The notes under the pieces were generated by a model. That model worked only from the letters and a program-made list of their open reading frames with translations, was not told the origin of the DNA and searched no databases. Positions 47,925 to 56,384 of a stretch of DNA of 64,000 nucleotides are shown in pieces. The stretch comes from Pseudomonas sp. Leaf58 (GTDB lineage Bacteria; Pseudomonadota; Gammaproteobacteria; Pseudomonadales; Pseudomonadaceae): the NCBI RefSeq assembly GCF_003627215.1, contig NZ_CP032677.1, positions 2,733,501 through 2,797,500 on the forward strand, written 5' to 3'. The number at the start of each line of letters is the position of its first letter. Position 1 is the stretch's first letter. A program made the position numbers and the translations under genes.

Positions 47925-48544
47925 CGCCGCGCAGCCAGCAGACCGAGGCCGGCGCAGCCCAGCAAAGAGGCACTGACCCGGTTGAACAGCCGACGCGGCC
48001 CGGGCTGGCTGAACCAGCGCTGCAGGTAGGCGCCAAGGCCGGCGTAGATGGCGATGGCCGCCCACTCCAGCAGCAGGAACAACACCCCCAGCCAGAGGAA
48101 CTGCTCACTCACCGGGGTGGCGCTGCCGACCGAGACGAACTGCGGCAAGAAAGCAGTGAAAATCAGGATCGCCTTCGGGTTGCCGGCTGCCACCCAAAAC
48201 TCCTGACGCGCCAGGCGCCAGGTGCCTCGCGGATGATCAGCAGCCACCAGCGCCTCACCCACCGGTGCACGCCACAGCTGCCAGGCGATGTAGAACAGGT
48301 ACGCCGCCCCCACCACCTTGATAGCCAGGAACAGGTATTCGCTGGTGTGCAGTACCACGGCCAGGCCCAAGGCCGCCAGGGCGATCATGCCGCTGAAGGC
48401 GACGAGGCGCCCGCCACCCGCTACGCACGCCGTACGCAGGCCATAGCGGCTGGCATTGTGCAGCGACAGCAGATTATTCGGCCCTGGTGCCATGTTCAGG
48501 GCAAAGCAGGCGGGGATGAAAAGCAGCAGGCTTGAAAGGTCCAT
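47921..48544 (-). CDS. LysE/RhtB family amino acid exporter
   Basis: This 207-residue protein has six hydrophobic helices and the LysE family N-terminal motif FIPACFALNMAPGPNNLLSL. FWVAAGNPKAILIFTAFLPQFV marks the middle region. Family members export amino acids or homoserine lactone-like compounds. It converges with the autotransporter gene (4-base overlap at the stops) and is divergent from an AraC regulator, which probably controls it. The substrate is unknown. Confidence 0.88.
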   Translation of the reverse strand: MDLSSLLLFIPACFALNMAPGPNNLLSLHNASRYGLRTACVAGGGRLVAFSGMIALAALGLAVVLHTSEYLFLAIKVVGAAYLFYIAWQLWRAPVGEALVAADHPRGTWRLARQEFWVAAGNPKAILIFTAFLPQFVSVGSATPVSEQFLWLGVLFLLLEWAAIAIYAGLGAYLQRWFSQPGPRRLFNRVSASLLGCAGLGLLAARR

Positions 48545-48674
48545 TGTTGTTTTCCTTTGGCAACAGGCGTCTATTTCGGCGTGTCACATGCCTTACGGTC
48601 AAGCTACAGCCAGGGGAAAAAACTGTATGGGTGCGCAGGTCTGTTAAGCTTGCGGCCATACCGAGGACCCTGTG

Positions 48675-49484
48675 ATGCCCCGCTCCCACGCCGCGCTATG
48701 GCGCGACCCGGCCCTACCGCATGTCGAAAGCCGCCGCGCCTGCCAAAGTCGGGCCTGCTACAAGGCCCACAGCCACCCGACGTTTTCCATCGGTGCGGTG
48801 GATGCTGGCGTCAGTCACTTCACGGGCGCCGGTGACGGGCAGCAACGCCTGACACCCGGTACGCTGGTAATGGTCCCGGCGCGTCGCGTACATGCCTGCA
48901 ACCCCGAGCCTGGGCAGGCGTGGAGCTACCAAATGCTGCATGTGGCTGCCGACTGGCTGGCGCAGCTGCGCCTGGAGTCGGGGCTGGGCGGTGCCGGCCC
49001 CGGCGAGCCGGCCCGTATTTGCCGCGAGCCGGCGGTGTATCGCCAGTTCTGCGAACTGAACGGGGCGTTGTTTTCCAGTGCCAGCATCGCAGAGAAGGAT
49101 GCTGCGCTGATTGCCTTTCTAGGCGACTTGGACTTTTCCGCGCATGCGCCGCTGGCAGCGGCACCGGCTTTGGGGGCGAGCGCGTTGAGCGGGTTGCTCG
49201 CACACATCGAAGGCCAGGACCCCGCGCAGTTGAACCTCGACGCACTGGCCCGCAAGGCGGGGCTTGGGCGTTATCAACTTATCCGTGCCTTTCGTGCAGC
49301 CACTGGGTTTACCCCGCATGCCTATCTGCTCAATGCCCGGGTCAACCGCGGCCGACAGCTACTGGGTGAAGGGCAGCCGCTGGCGGAGGTGGCCTATCGG
49401 CTCGGGTTTGCCGACCAGAGCCATTTCCAACGAGTGTTCAAGGCCCATGTGGGGGTAACGCCAGGGCAATACCGGGGCAACTAA
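48675..49484 (+). CDS. AraC family transcriptional regulator
   Basis: The 269-residue protein has an N-terminal cupin-like effector domain (CYKAHSHPTFSIGAVDAG, PGTLVMVPARRVHAC) and two C-terminal AraC helix-turn-helix units (LGRYQLIRAFRAATGFTPHAY, then LAEVAYRLGFADQSHFQRVF). A GTG three bases upstream is an alternative start. It is divergent from the LysE gene across about 130 bases and lies 130 bases before a second LysE gene, so it may control one or both exporters in response to an amino acid. Confidence 0.9.
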   Translation: MPRSHAALWRDPALPHVESRRACQSRACYKAHSHPTFSIGAVDAGVSHFTGAGDGQQRLTPGTLVMVPARRVHACNPEPGQAWSYQMLHVAADWLAQLRLESGLGGAGPGEPARICREPAVYRQFCELNGALFSSASIAEKDAALIAFLGDLDFSAHAPLAAAPALGASALSGLLAHIEGQDPAQLNLDALARKAGLGRYQLIRAFRAATGFTPHAYLLNARVNRGRQLLGEGQPLAEVAYRLGFADQSHFQRVFKAHVGVTPGQYRGN

Positions 49485-49614
49485 AGACCTGCTATGCGGC
49501 CAACCGCGACACCGGGCCGCGCCTACACCGCGTCGGCTGGTTGGGTTTGCAATATTGTTCAATACGGTGTGAACGCCGCAGGGCAGAGTTGGCCTTTTCC
49601 GCCAGAGCAGCCTC

Positions 49615-50229
49615 ATGCAGCAATTCCTGATTATCGCCCTCGCCCACTTCCTCGCCCTGCTCTCGCCCGGCCCGGACTTCTTCCTGGTCGCGCGTACGTC
49701 CGTCAGCAGCGGCTGGCGGGTCGCCAGCGGTGCCTGCCTGGGAATCGCCCTGGCCAACGGCGCGTTCATCGCCATGGCCTTCACCGGCTTGTCGGTGCTG
49801 CAGGAAGGCACCCCGCTGTTCACGGCCCTGCAGCTGGCCGGGGCCGGCTACCTGCTGTATATCGGCGTGCTGTTCATGCGCCACGCGGGCCAGGTCGGGC
49901 TGGCGGCAGTCACTGGCAACCTAGCTGTTCAAGGCTGGTGGCGCGGATTGGGCAGGGGTTTGCTGTCCGGCATACTCAACCCCAAGAACGCCCTGTTCTA
50001 TGCCAGCCTGGCCAGCATGGTCGCCAGCACCAGCGCCCACTGGAAAGCGGCCTATGCCCTGTGGATGTTCAGCATTGTGCTGCTGTGGGACCTGCTGGTA
50101 GCCGTAGCCATTGGCAACCCGCTGGTACTGCGCCGTTTCGCCCGCAGCCTGCCATGGCTGGAGCGCGCTTCGGGGGTCATGCTGGTGCTGTTGGCCGTGG
50201 CGTTGTTGCTGCACCTGGTGCGGGGCTAA
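49615..50229 (+). CDS. LysE/RhtB family amino acid exporter, second
   Basis: This 204-residue protein shows six hydrophobic helices, the motif FLALLSPGPDFFLVARTS at the N-terminus and LLSGILNPKNALFYASL in the middle. It is diverged from the LysE gene at 47.9 kb (the two share motifs rather than overall identity). A degenerate REP-like stretch lies upstream at 49493-49532. Its 3' end overlaps the convergent phosphatase gene by 53 bases. Substrate unknown. Confidence 0.88.
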   Translation: MQQFLIIALAHFLALLSPGPDFFLVARTSVSSGWRVASGACLGIALANGAFIAMAFTGLSVLQEGTPLFTALQLAGAGYLLYIGVLFMRHAGQVGLAAVTGNLAVQGWWRGLGRGLLSGILNPKNALFYASLASMVASTSAHWKAAYALWMFSIVLLWDLLVAVAIGNPLVLRRFARSLPWLERASGVMLVLLAVALLLHLVRG

Positions 50230-50902
50230 CCAGTTGCAGCGTGGCCAAGTCCATGAGGCTGAAATGGCCGTTGGCCCAACCGCCGGTGTCCAGGTGCCAG
50301 ACATTGCCCAGCTGTTTGGCCTGCAACACCGGTGTGTGGCCGACCAGCAAGGCTCGCAAGCCATTCACCGGCCGGTTATCGTCTTTTTTCAAGCGCCGCC
50401 GCGACCACTGGCACACTTCCCGCACGTCGGGGTCGTCATCCAGCTCCAGGCAACTGCGCAGTACGTCCCAGTCGGGAAACGGGCTGTCGGCATGCAGCAA
50501 GCCAACCAGGCCCTCGGCAGTTTGCACCTCGATAGCCAGCGGCAACTGCTCGAAGCGTTCCACGAAGCGCAATTGCTCAAGGTACGGCAACTCAAGAAAC
50601 CAGCCGCCCCCTGCCGCACGGTACATCTCCAGGTCCAGCCGCCCGCCCCGCAGCCGGGTAATCGCCAAAGCTTCATGGTTGCCCTGAACAGCATGGAACC
50701 AGGGCTGTGCCAACCACGCCAACGCAGCATCGCTGTATGGCCCCCGGTCGACCAGGTCGCCCACGCTGAACAAACGGTCCACTGCTGGGTTGAATGCCAC
50801 GGCTTCCAGGCACTGAACCAGGCGCTGGAAGTGCCCATGGATATCCCCCACCGCCAGGTCCCGCCCCCGGGTGTTGGCAGCTAGCCGCCGAAACCGTTCC
50901 AT
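50177..50902 (-). CDS. Metallophosphoesterase (PrpA/ApaH-like)
   Basis: This 241-residue calcineurin-like phosphatase has all metal-binding motifs: VGDIHGHF near 18-25, SVGDLVDRGPYS near 46-57 and VQGNHEAL near 73-80, then LLVGHTPV and the late WHLDTGGW region. The length and motifs fit Ser/Thr protein phosphatases of the PrpA type or dinucleoside polyphosphatases; sequence alone does not decide between them. The C-terminal end overlaps the convergent LysE gene. The tail after residue 225 is not conserved-looking. Confidence 0.87.
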   Translation of the reverse strand: MERFRRLAANTRGRDLAVGDIHGHFQRLVQCLEAVAFNPAVDRLFSVGDLVDRGPYSDAALAWLAQPWFHAVQGNHEALAITRLRGGRLDLEMYRAAGGGWFLELPYLEQLRFVERFEQLPLAIEVQTAEGLVGLLHADSPFPDWDVLRSCLELDDDPDVREVCQWSRRRLKKDDNRPVNGLRALLVGHTPVLQAKQLGNVWHLDTGGWANGHFSLMDLATLQLVSPAPGAATTPRPTAPA

Positions 50903-50977
50903 TACACTCTTCCTCTGCTGGTGCCGCGGTGCCAGGGGTAAAATGGAAATACACCCAACTCACTCCGGAGGTGCATC

Positions 50978-51493
50978 ATGCGTACCGCCCACGTGTGTGC
51001 TGTGCTCATGGTGCTGTTACTGAACAGCATGGCACAAGGTGCCCCGGCCGCGCAGGTCGAGGTGCGTTTCGACCACCCAGAAACGTTCCGTGATGCCAGC
51101 CTCGACAACCACGGTTACGCGCGGGGCGCCGATACCTATGTGATGAAAACCCTGAGCCAGTACCTGCAAAAACTCGGCCAGCGCTATTTGCAAGCGGGCC
51201 AGCAGCTGGTTATCGACATCCGCGACATCGACCTGGCCGGGCGTTTCGAGCCCTGGCACAGTCAGGCTTACGATGTACGCTTCATGCGCGAAATCACCTG
51301 GCCGAGCATCGACCTCAGCTACACCCTCAGCCAACCGGGCAAACCCGACCAGCAGGCCCAGGAGCGGGTCAGCGACAAGATGTACCTCAGCCGCCCCGGG
51401 CGGGTGGCCAGCAGCAGCGACCGCCTGTATGCCGAGAAGGCCATGCTTGACGACTGGTTCCGCCAACGCTTCGCCGTGGCCCCGGCCTGCTGA
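50978..51493 (+). CDS. DUF3016 family periplasmic protein
   Basis: The 171-residue protein has a signal peptide of about 21 residues (ending AQGAPA) and a mature part that fits DUF3016: VEVRFDHPETFRDAS, LVIDIRDIDLAGRFEPW and VRFMREITWPSIDLSYTL. No catalytic site is known for the family. The mature part is mixed alpha/beta with conserved Tyr, Trp and Asp residues. It is monocistronic or read with the nitrilase-family gene 76 bases later. Confidence 0.8.
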   Translation: MRTAHVCAVLMVLLLNSMAQGAPAAQVEVRFDHPETFRDASLDNHGYARGADTYVMKTLSQYLQKLGQRYLQAGQQLVIDIRDIDLAGRFEPWHSQAYDVRFMREITWPSIDLSYTLSQPGKPDQQAQERVSDKMYLSRPGRVASSSDRLYAEKAMLDDWFRQRFAVAPAC

Positions 51494-51569
51494 AAAACCC
51501 TTCCCTGGTACAGGTGTTGGTGCCGATAGTATGCTCGGGCTCTCAACCTGCGCCAAGGAAGGGGTTTTC

Positions 51570-52301
51570 ATGAAGCTGTGCGCCGTGCAACTGGCCTCGC
51601 TCAAGGGCGATGTGCAAACCAACCTCGAACGCCACCTGGCCTGCATCGAGCAGGCCGCGGCCCTTGGCGCCGAACTGGCAGTGTTCCCTGAACTGTCGCT
51701 GACCGGCTATGAACCCACCCTCGCGCGCCAAGCCGCGCTGCCGGTTAGCTCCGCGCGGCTGGACCCGCTGCAGGCAGCCTGCGACCGGCTTGGCATCACC
51801 GTAGCCGTGGGCCTGCCACTACCGACACCCGATGGCATCCGCATCGGCATGCCAATTTTCAGCCCTGGGGCACCGCGCCAGGCCTATGCCAAGCGGCGCC
51901 TGCATGATGACGAGCTGCCTTGGTTCACCCCAGGCGATCAAGCCGTGCTGCTGCAGGTAGGAAAGCAGCGGATAGCGCCTGCGATCTGCTACGAATCGAT
52001 GTTCATGGCGCATGCTGCTGCGGCCCGGGAACGCGGCGCCGACCTGTACCTGGTCAGCGTGGCGAAAACGGCCAAAGGTATCGGCGAAGGTTATGCGCAC
52101 TACCGCGAGGTCGCGCGCGAACTGGGCATGCCAGTATTGATGGCCAACTGTGTCGGCCCGGCCGACACCTTCATCGGCGCCGGTGGCTCGGCGGCGTGGG
52201 ACAGCCACGGGCGCTTACTGGCCAGCCTGGATGACCAGAGCGAAGGGCTGATCGTGCTGGACACCACCACCGCGAGCGCCTTGGCCGTGCCCCTGGGCTG
52301 A
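51570..52301 (+). CDS. Carbon-nitrogen hydrolase (nitrilase superfamily)
   Basis: This 243-residue protein holds the nitrilase triad: Glu in VFPELSLTGYEP, Lys in AKRRLHDDELP and Cys in PAICYESMFMAHAA. The fold hydrolyses amides, N-carbamoyl groups or nitriles. AAGGAAGG precedes the ATG at 51570, so the longer upstream frame is not used. Its length is usual for a stand-alone amidase of this superfamily. The exact substrate is unknown. Confidence 0.9.
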   Translation: MKLCAVQLASLKGDVQTNLERHLACIEQAAALGAELAVFPELSLTGYEPTLARQAALPVSSARLDPLQAACDRLGITVAVGLPLPTPDGIRIGMPIFSPGAPRQAYAKRRLHDDELPWFTPGDQAVLLQVGKQRIAPAICYESMFMAHAAAARERGADLYLVSVAKTAKGIGEGYAHYREVARELGMPVLMANCVGPADTFIGAGGSAAWDSHGRLLASLDDQSEGLIVLDTTTASALAVPLG

Positions 52302-52322
52302 TCCATGGGCGCTACTGCAGCG

Positions 52323-52823
52323 TTACAGGTCCAGTGCCAAACTTTGCCGGCCTTCTAACGCCAGCAAATACTGTTTGGCTGCCAGGCCGCCAGCAAAGCC
52401 GGTCAGGCTGCCCGACGCACCGATCACCCGGTGGCACGGGGCGATGATTGAAATGGGGTTACGGCCGTTGGCAGCGCCTACCGCACGCACCGCGCTGGGG
52501 TTGCCTATCTGGCGGGCGATATCACCGTAGCTGCGGGTTTCACCAAACGGTATCGCCAGCAGCGCGGCCCACACCTGGCGCTGGAATTCGGTGCCGGCAA
52601 AATCCAGCGCCAGCTCGAAGCGCTGCCGTTTGCCGGCAAAGTACTCGCCAAGCTGGCGGGCGGTTTCCAGCAGCACCGGGCACTGGTCGTCGCGCTGCAG
52701 GGTGCCGAGGCGCACGCGGTTTTCGCGCTCTTCTTCCCACAGTACGGCTGCCAGGCAATCGCCACGGGCCACCAAGGTCAAGGTGCCGACAGGCGACTGC
52801 ATCAAGGTGAATGCACTGGACAT
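52323..52823 (-). CDS. ogt: Methylated-DNA--protein-cysteine methyltransferase
   Basis: This 166-residue repair protein takes the alkyl group from O6-alkylguanine onto its own Cys. The active-site motif is IIAPCHRVIGASGSLTGFAGGL near 123-144, with the Cys-His pair, and the Asn hinge lies in VGAANGRNPISI. A helix-turn-helix of the Ogt fold lies before it (TRSYGDIARQIGNPSAV). There is no Ada N-domain, so it is the constitutive Ogt type. The ATG at 52823 is preferred, as the 14 upstream codons are unlike the family. Confidence 0.92.
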   Translation of the reverse strand: MSSAFTLMQSPVGTLTLVARGDCLAAVLWEEERENRVRLGTLQRDDQCPVLLETARQLGEYFAGKRQRFELALDFAGTEFQRQVWAALLAIPFGETRSYGDIARQIGNPSAVRAVGAANGRNPISIIAPCHRVIGASGSLTGFAGGLAAKQYLLALEGRQSLALDL

Positions 52824-52947
52824 AAACGGGTTCCTGCCAGGTTGCGATCCACGCACTGTACGCATCTACAGCCCTGCATGCACCCGCTTTCTTGCTCAGG
52901 TAATCGCGCAACCGGCAATGGGGCGCAATGCGCCCCCAAAGCGCAGG

Positions 52948-54609
52948 CTAAGTCCAGCACTCGGCCTGGCGAATGCGCTTCTTGTCGATCTTGCCCACGC
53001 TGGTCTTGGGGATCTCAGCCACACAGCGTAGTTGGCGCGGTATCGCCCATTTGTTCAGGTGCCCGCTGTCGACAAACGGCTGCAGGTGCCTGGCCAACGC
53101 AGCTTGGTCAAACTGCTGGCCGTCACAACATACCACCAGCGCCAAGGGTTGTTCCCCCCATTGCGGGTCGGGGATGCCGATCACCGCCACCGACGCGACA
53201 GCCGGGTGCTGGCTGATCAGGTTCTCCAGTGCCACCGAGCTGACCCACTCGCCGCCGGTCTTGATCACATCCTTGATCCGATCACGAATACGCACCACAC
53301 CCGCCGAGTCGATGCACGCCAGGTCGCCGGTGTGCATCCAGCCCCCCAGCCACAAGGCGGCGCCCTGCTCCGGCTCATGCAGGTAGCCTTGGGTCAGCCA
53401 CGGCGCACGCACCACGACTTCACCCAGGCTTTCGCCATCGTGTGGCAGCGCATTACCGTCAGCGTCGACAATGCGCAGGTCTACCAGGGCAATCGGCACG
53501 CCCGCATCGATACGCAGCGGCAGCTGCTGCGCCAAGGGCAATGCCAGCAGGTCGGCGCTGAGGTGGGTGATGCTGAGCAGCGGGCAGCTTTCCGACATGC
53601 CGTAGCCGCAATGCACGCTGATACCGCGTTCGCTGGCGCGTTGCGCCAGGCCCAGGGTCAGCGCGCTACCGCCCAACAGCATTTTCCAGCCAGTCAGGTC
53701 GCCGCGCCGCCCTTCTTCGCTGTCGAGCATCATTTGCAGCACCGTGGGCACGCAATGGGAAAACGTCACGCCCTCGTCGCGGTACAGGCGCACCAGGCGG
53801 TTAGGCTCGTAGCGCCCAGGGTAAACCTGCTTGATGCCCAGCGCCGTGGCCACATAGGGTACGCCCCAGGCATGCACGTGGAACATCGGCGTAATGGGCA
53901 TGTACACGTCGCCGCTGCGCAGCAATGGCACCTCGCCGCACGCTGCCAGGATGCCCTGCTCGACCAAGGTATGCAGCACCAACTGCCGGTGGCTGAAGTA
54001 CACGCCCTTGGGGTTGCCGGTGGTACCGCTGGTGTAGAACAGCGTGGCAAGCGAGTGCTCGTCGAAATCGGCAAAGTCGAACTGCGGCTCGGCAGCCGCC
54101 AGCAGCCCTTCGTACTCGCCCAGCAACGGCACACCCTGCGGTTCAGGGCCACCGTCGCTAAGGCGGATGAAGCCCGTGACCGTCGGCAAGTCATCCTGCA
54201 ACTGCGCCATCAACGGCAGGAAGTCATCATGCACCAGCACCAGGCGGTCCTCGGCATGGTTCATGGTGTAGCGCACCTGTTCGGTAGACAGCCGCACGTT
54301 CACTGTGTGCAGCACCGCGCCGAGCATCGGCACGGCAAAGAAGCATTCCAACGCACGGTGGCTGTCCCAATCGAGCAAAGCCACGGTGTCGCCAGGCTTA
54401 ACCCCAGCAGCGGTCAGCACATTGGCCAGGCGTTGGATGCGTTCGAGCAACGTGGTGTAGCTGTAGCGCAGCTTGTCGGCGTAGACGATTTCCTGGTTGG
54501 GCTGGTAGCGCACGCCTGATAACAACAGGCGCTTGATCAGCAACGGGTAGGCGTAGGCCTGCTCGGCGGCAGGCATGATGCGGGTGGTTATCATGCTGGC
54601 GGCCTTCAC
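52948..54609 (-). CDS. Fatty acyl-CoA ligase (AMP-binding, AlkK/DmdB-like)
   Basis: This 553-residue enzyme activates a carboxylic acid to its CoA ester via an acyl-AMP. The AMP-binding P-loop is LFYTSGTTGNPKGVYFSH near 191-208, followed by GYGMSESCPLLS and the hinge/adenine site GWMHTGDLACID, with the C-terminal catalytic Lys in KTSVGKIDKK. Length and motifs match medium/long-chain ligases of the AlkK or DmdB type. The GTG start overlaps the stop of the dehydrogenase gene; an ATG at 54594 is an alternative. It ends the leftward operon that contains the RND and DUF1302/1329 genes. Confidence 0.9.
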   Translation of the reverse strand: MKAASMITTRIMPAAEQAYAYPLLIKRLLLSGVRYQPNQEIVYADKLRYSYTTLLERIQRLANVLTAAGVKPGDTVALLDWDSHRALECFFAVPMLGAVLHTVNVRLSTEQVRYTMNHAEDRLVLVHDDFLPLMAQLQDDLPTVTGFIRLSDGGPEPQGVPLLGEYEGLLAAAEPQFDFADFDEHSLATLFYTSGTTGNPKGVYFSHRQLVLHTLVEQGILAACGEVPLLRSGDVYMPITPMFHVHAWGVPYVATALGIKQVYPGRYEPNRLVRLYRDEGVTFSHCVPTVLQMMLDSEEGRRGDLTGWKMLLGGSALTLGLAQRASERGISVHCGYGMSESCPLLSITHLSADLLALPLAQQLPLRIDAGVPIALVDLRIVDADGNALPHDGESLGEVVVRAPWLTQGYLHEPEQGAALWLGGWMHTGDLACIDSAGVVRIRDRIKDVIKTGGEWVSSVALENLISQHPAVASVAVIGIPDPQWGEQPLALVVCCDGQQFDQAALARHLQPFVDSGHLNKWAIPRQLRCVAEIPKTSVGKIDKKRIRQAECWT

Positions 54610-56384
54610 AGTTGCCCAGCCTCGAGCAGGTACAGGCTATCGCTACCGGCCCTGACACTGGCGCTGAGCGAGTGGATGCGCGGCAGCAGGCGCGCGAAGT
54701 AGAACTGCGCGGTGCCCAGCTTGCTGTGGTGGAACGGCTCGGGCGCCGCATGGCCGTGGCACACCACGGCCATGCGTGCCCACAGGTAGGCGTAGAAGGT
54801 GTAGCCAAATACCTGCAGGTATTCCACGGCCGCCGCGCCAAGCTCGCGCGGGTTGCCCTGGGCCCGGTCGAGCAACCAGGCGGTCAGCTCGTCGAGGTTG
54901 CGCACGGCAGCAAGCAGCGGCGCGCTGAACTCGGCGCACGCCGCAGGCAGTGTCTGGGCAAAGGCGGTTATTTCTTCGGACACGCTGCGATAGGCTTGCC
55001 CACCATCGCCAAACAGCTTGCGCCCCACCAGGTCGAGGGCCTGGATGCCATTGGTGCCTTCGTAGATTTGAGTAATCCGGCAGTCGCGAATCAACTGCTC
55101 CTGGCCCCATTCTCGGATATAGCCATGGCCACCCAGCACCTGCTGGCCGTGCACGGTGGTTTCCAGCCCCATGTCGGTCAGGAAGGCCTTGGCCACTGGC
55201 GTCAGCAACGCCACCTTGGCCTCGGCCTGGGCGCGTGCGGCCGGGGCTTCGCTGTACTTGGCCACGTCCAGTTGCAGCGCCACGTAGGTAGAAAACGCCC
55301 GCCCGCCTTCGTTCAGCGCTTTCATGGTCAGCAGCATGCGCCGCACGTCCGGGTGGACGATGATTGGGTCGGCAGTGTGCCCCGGCGCTTCGGCGCCCGT
55401 CGGCGCTCGGCCCTGTTGGCGATCACGGGCATAGGCGATAGCGCCCTGGTAAGACCGCTCGCCCAGGGCCAGGCCCTGAATACCCACGCCCAGGCGCTCG
55501 TAGTTCATCATGGTGAACATGGCGTTGAGGCCCTTGTGCGGCTCACCGACCAGGTAGCCGATGGCGCCGTCGAAGTTCATCACGCAGGTGGCCGAGGCCT
55601 TGATGCCCATCTTGTGCTCGATCGACCCACAACTCACCGCATTGGCCTCGCCCAGCACCCCCTCGGCGTCAACCAGCACCTTGGGCACCAGGAACAGCGA
55701 GACGCCCTTGGGGCCGGCAGGCGCATCCGGTAGCCGTGCCAGCACCAGGTGGATGATGTTCTCGGTCAGGTCCTGCTCGCCGCCGGTGATGAAAATTTTG
55801 GTACCGCTGATGCGGTAACGGCCATCGGCAGCCGCTTCGGCGCGGGTACGGAGCAGGCCCAGGTCGGTGCCGGCGTGAGGCTCGGTGAGGCACATCGAGC
55901 CGGTCCAGCGCCCTTGGTACATGGGCGGCAGGTACAGCGCCTTCAACGGCTCGCTGGCATGGTTGAGCAGCGACAGGCAGGCCCCGGCTGTCAACATCGG
56001 GTACAGGCCAAACGACAGGTTGGCGGCATTGAGCATTTCTTCGAGCTGGGCACCGATCACTTTTGGCATGCCCATGCCACCGTATTCCGGGGCACCGGCC
56101 ACACCCACCCAGCCATCGGCGGCAAATGCCCGGTAGGCGTCGGCAAAGCCGTCGGGGGTATACACCTGGCCTGCCTCCCAGCGGCAGCCTTGCTCGTCGC
56201 CGCTGCGGTTGAGCGGCGCCACTACCTCGGCAATCAGCCGGCCGGCCTGTTCGAGCACGGCCCGGGCAGTGTCGCCATCGACCTGTTCGGCCAAGGCGGG
56301 GGTTTGCGCCCACCAGGCTGGGATGTCGAACACTTCGTTGAACAGAAAATCCATGTCGCGCAGTGGCGGAAGGTAATCAGACAT
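54606..56384 (-). CDS. Acyl-CoA dehydrogenase (DmdC-like)
   Basis: This 592-residue flavoprotein belongs to the long (about 590-600) acyl-CoA dehydrogenase group that includes DmdC. The start MSDYLPPLRDMDFLFNEVF is typical. SMCLTEPHAGTDLGLLRTRA contacts FAD, KIFITGGEQDLTENI follows, and VLGGHGYIREWGQEQLIRD and YEGTNGIQALDLVGRK contain the active-site region. The ATG at 56384 overlaps the stop of the RND gene by 8 bases. It introduces a double bond into an acyl-CoA; with the adjacent ligase it would metabolise a substrate handled by the transport proteins. Confidence 0.9.
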   Translation of the reverse strand: MSDYLPPLRDMDFLFNEVFDIPAWWAQTPALAEQVDGDTARAVLEQAGRLIAEVVAPLNRSGDEQGCRWEAGQVYTPDGFADAYRAFAADGWVGVAGAPEYGGMGMPKVIGAQLEEMLNAANLSFGLYPMLTAGACLSLLNHASEPLKALYLPPMYQGRWTGSMCLTEPHAGTDLGLLRTRAEAAADGRYRISGTKIFITGGEQDLTENIIHLVLARLPDAPAGPKGVSLFLVPKVLVDAEGVLGEANAVSCGSIEHKMGIKASATCVMNFDGAIGYLVGEPHKGLNAMFTMMNYERLGVGIQGLALGERSYQGAIAYARDRQQGRAPTGAEAPGHTADPIIVHPDVRRMLLTMKALNEGGRAFSTYVALQLDVAKYSEAPAARAQAEAKVALLTPVAKAFLTDMGLETTVHGQQVLGGHGYIREWGQEQLIRDCRITQIYEGTNGIQALDLVGRKLFGDGGQAYRSVSEEITAFAQTLPAACAEFSAPLLAAVRNLDELTAWLLDRAQGNPRELGAAAVEYLQVFGYTFYAYLWARMAVVCHGHAAPEPFHHSKLGTAQFYFARLLPRIHSLSASVRAGSDSLYLLEAGQL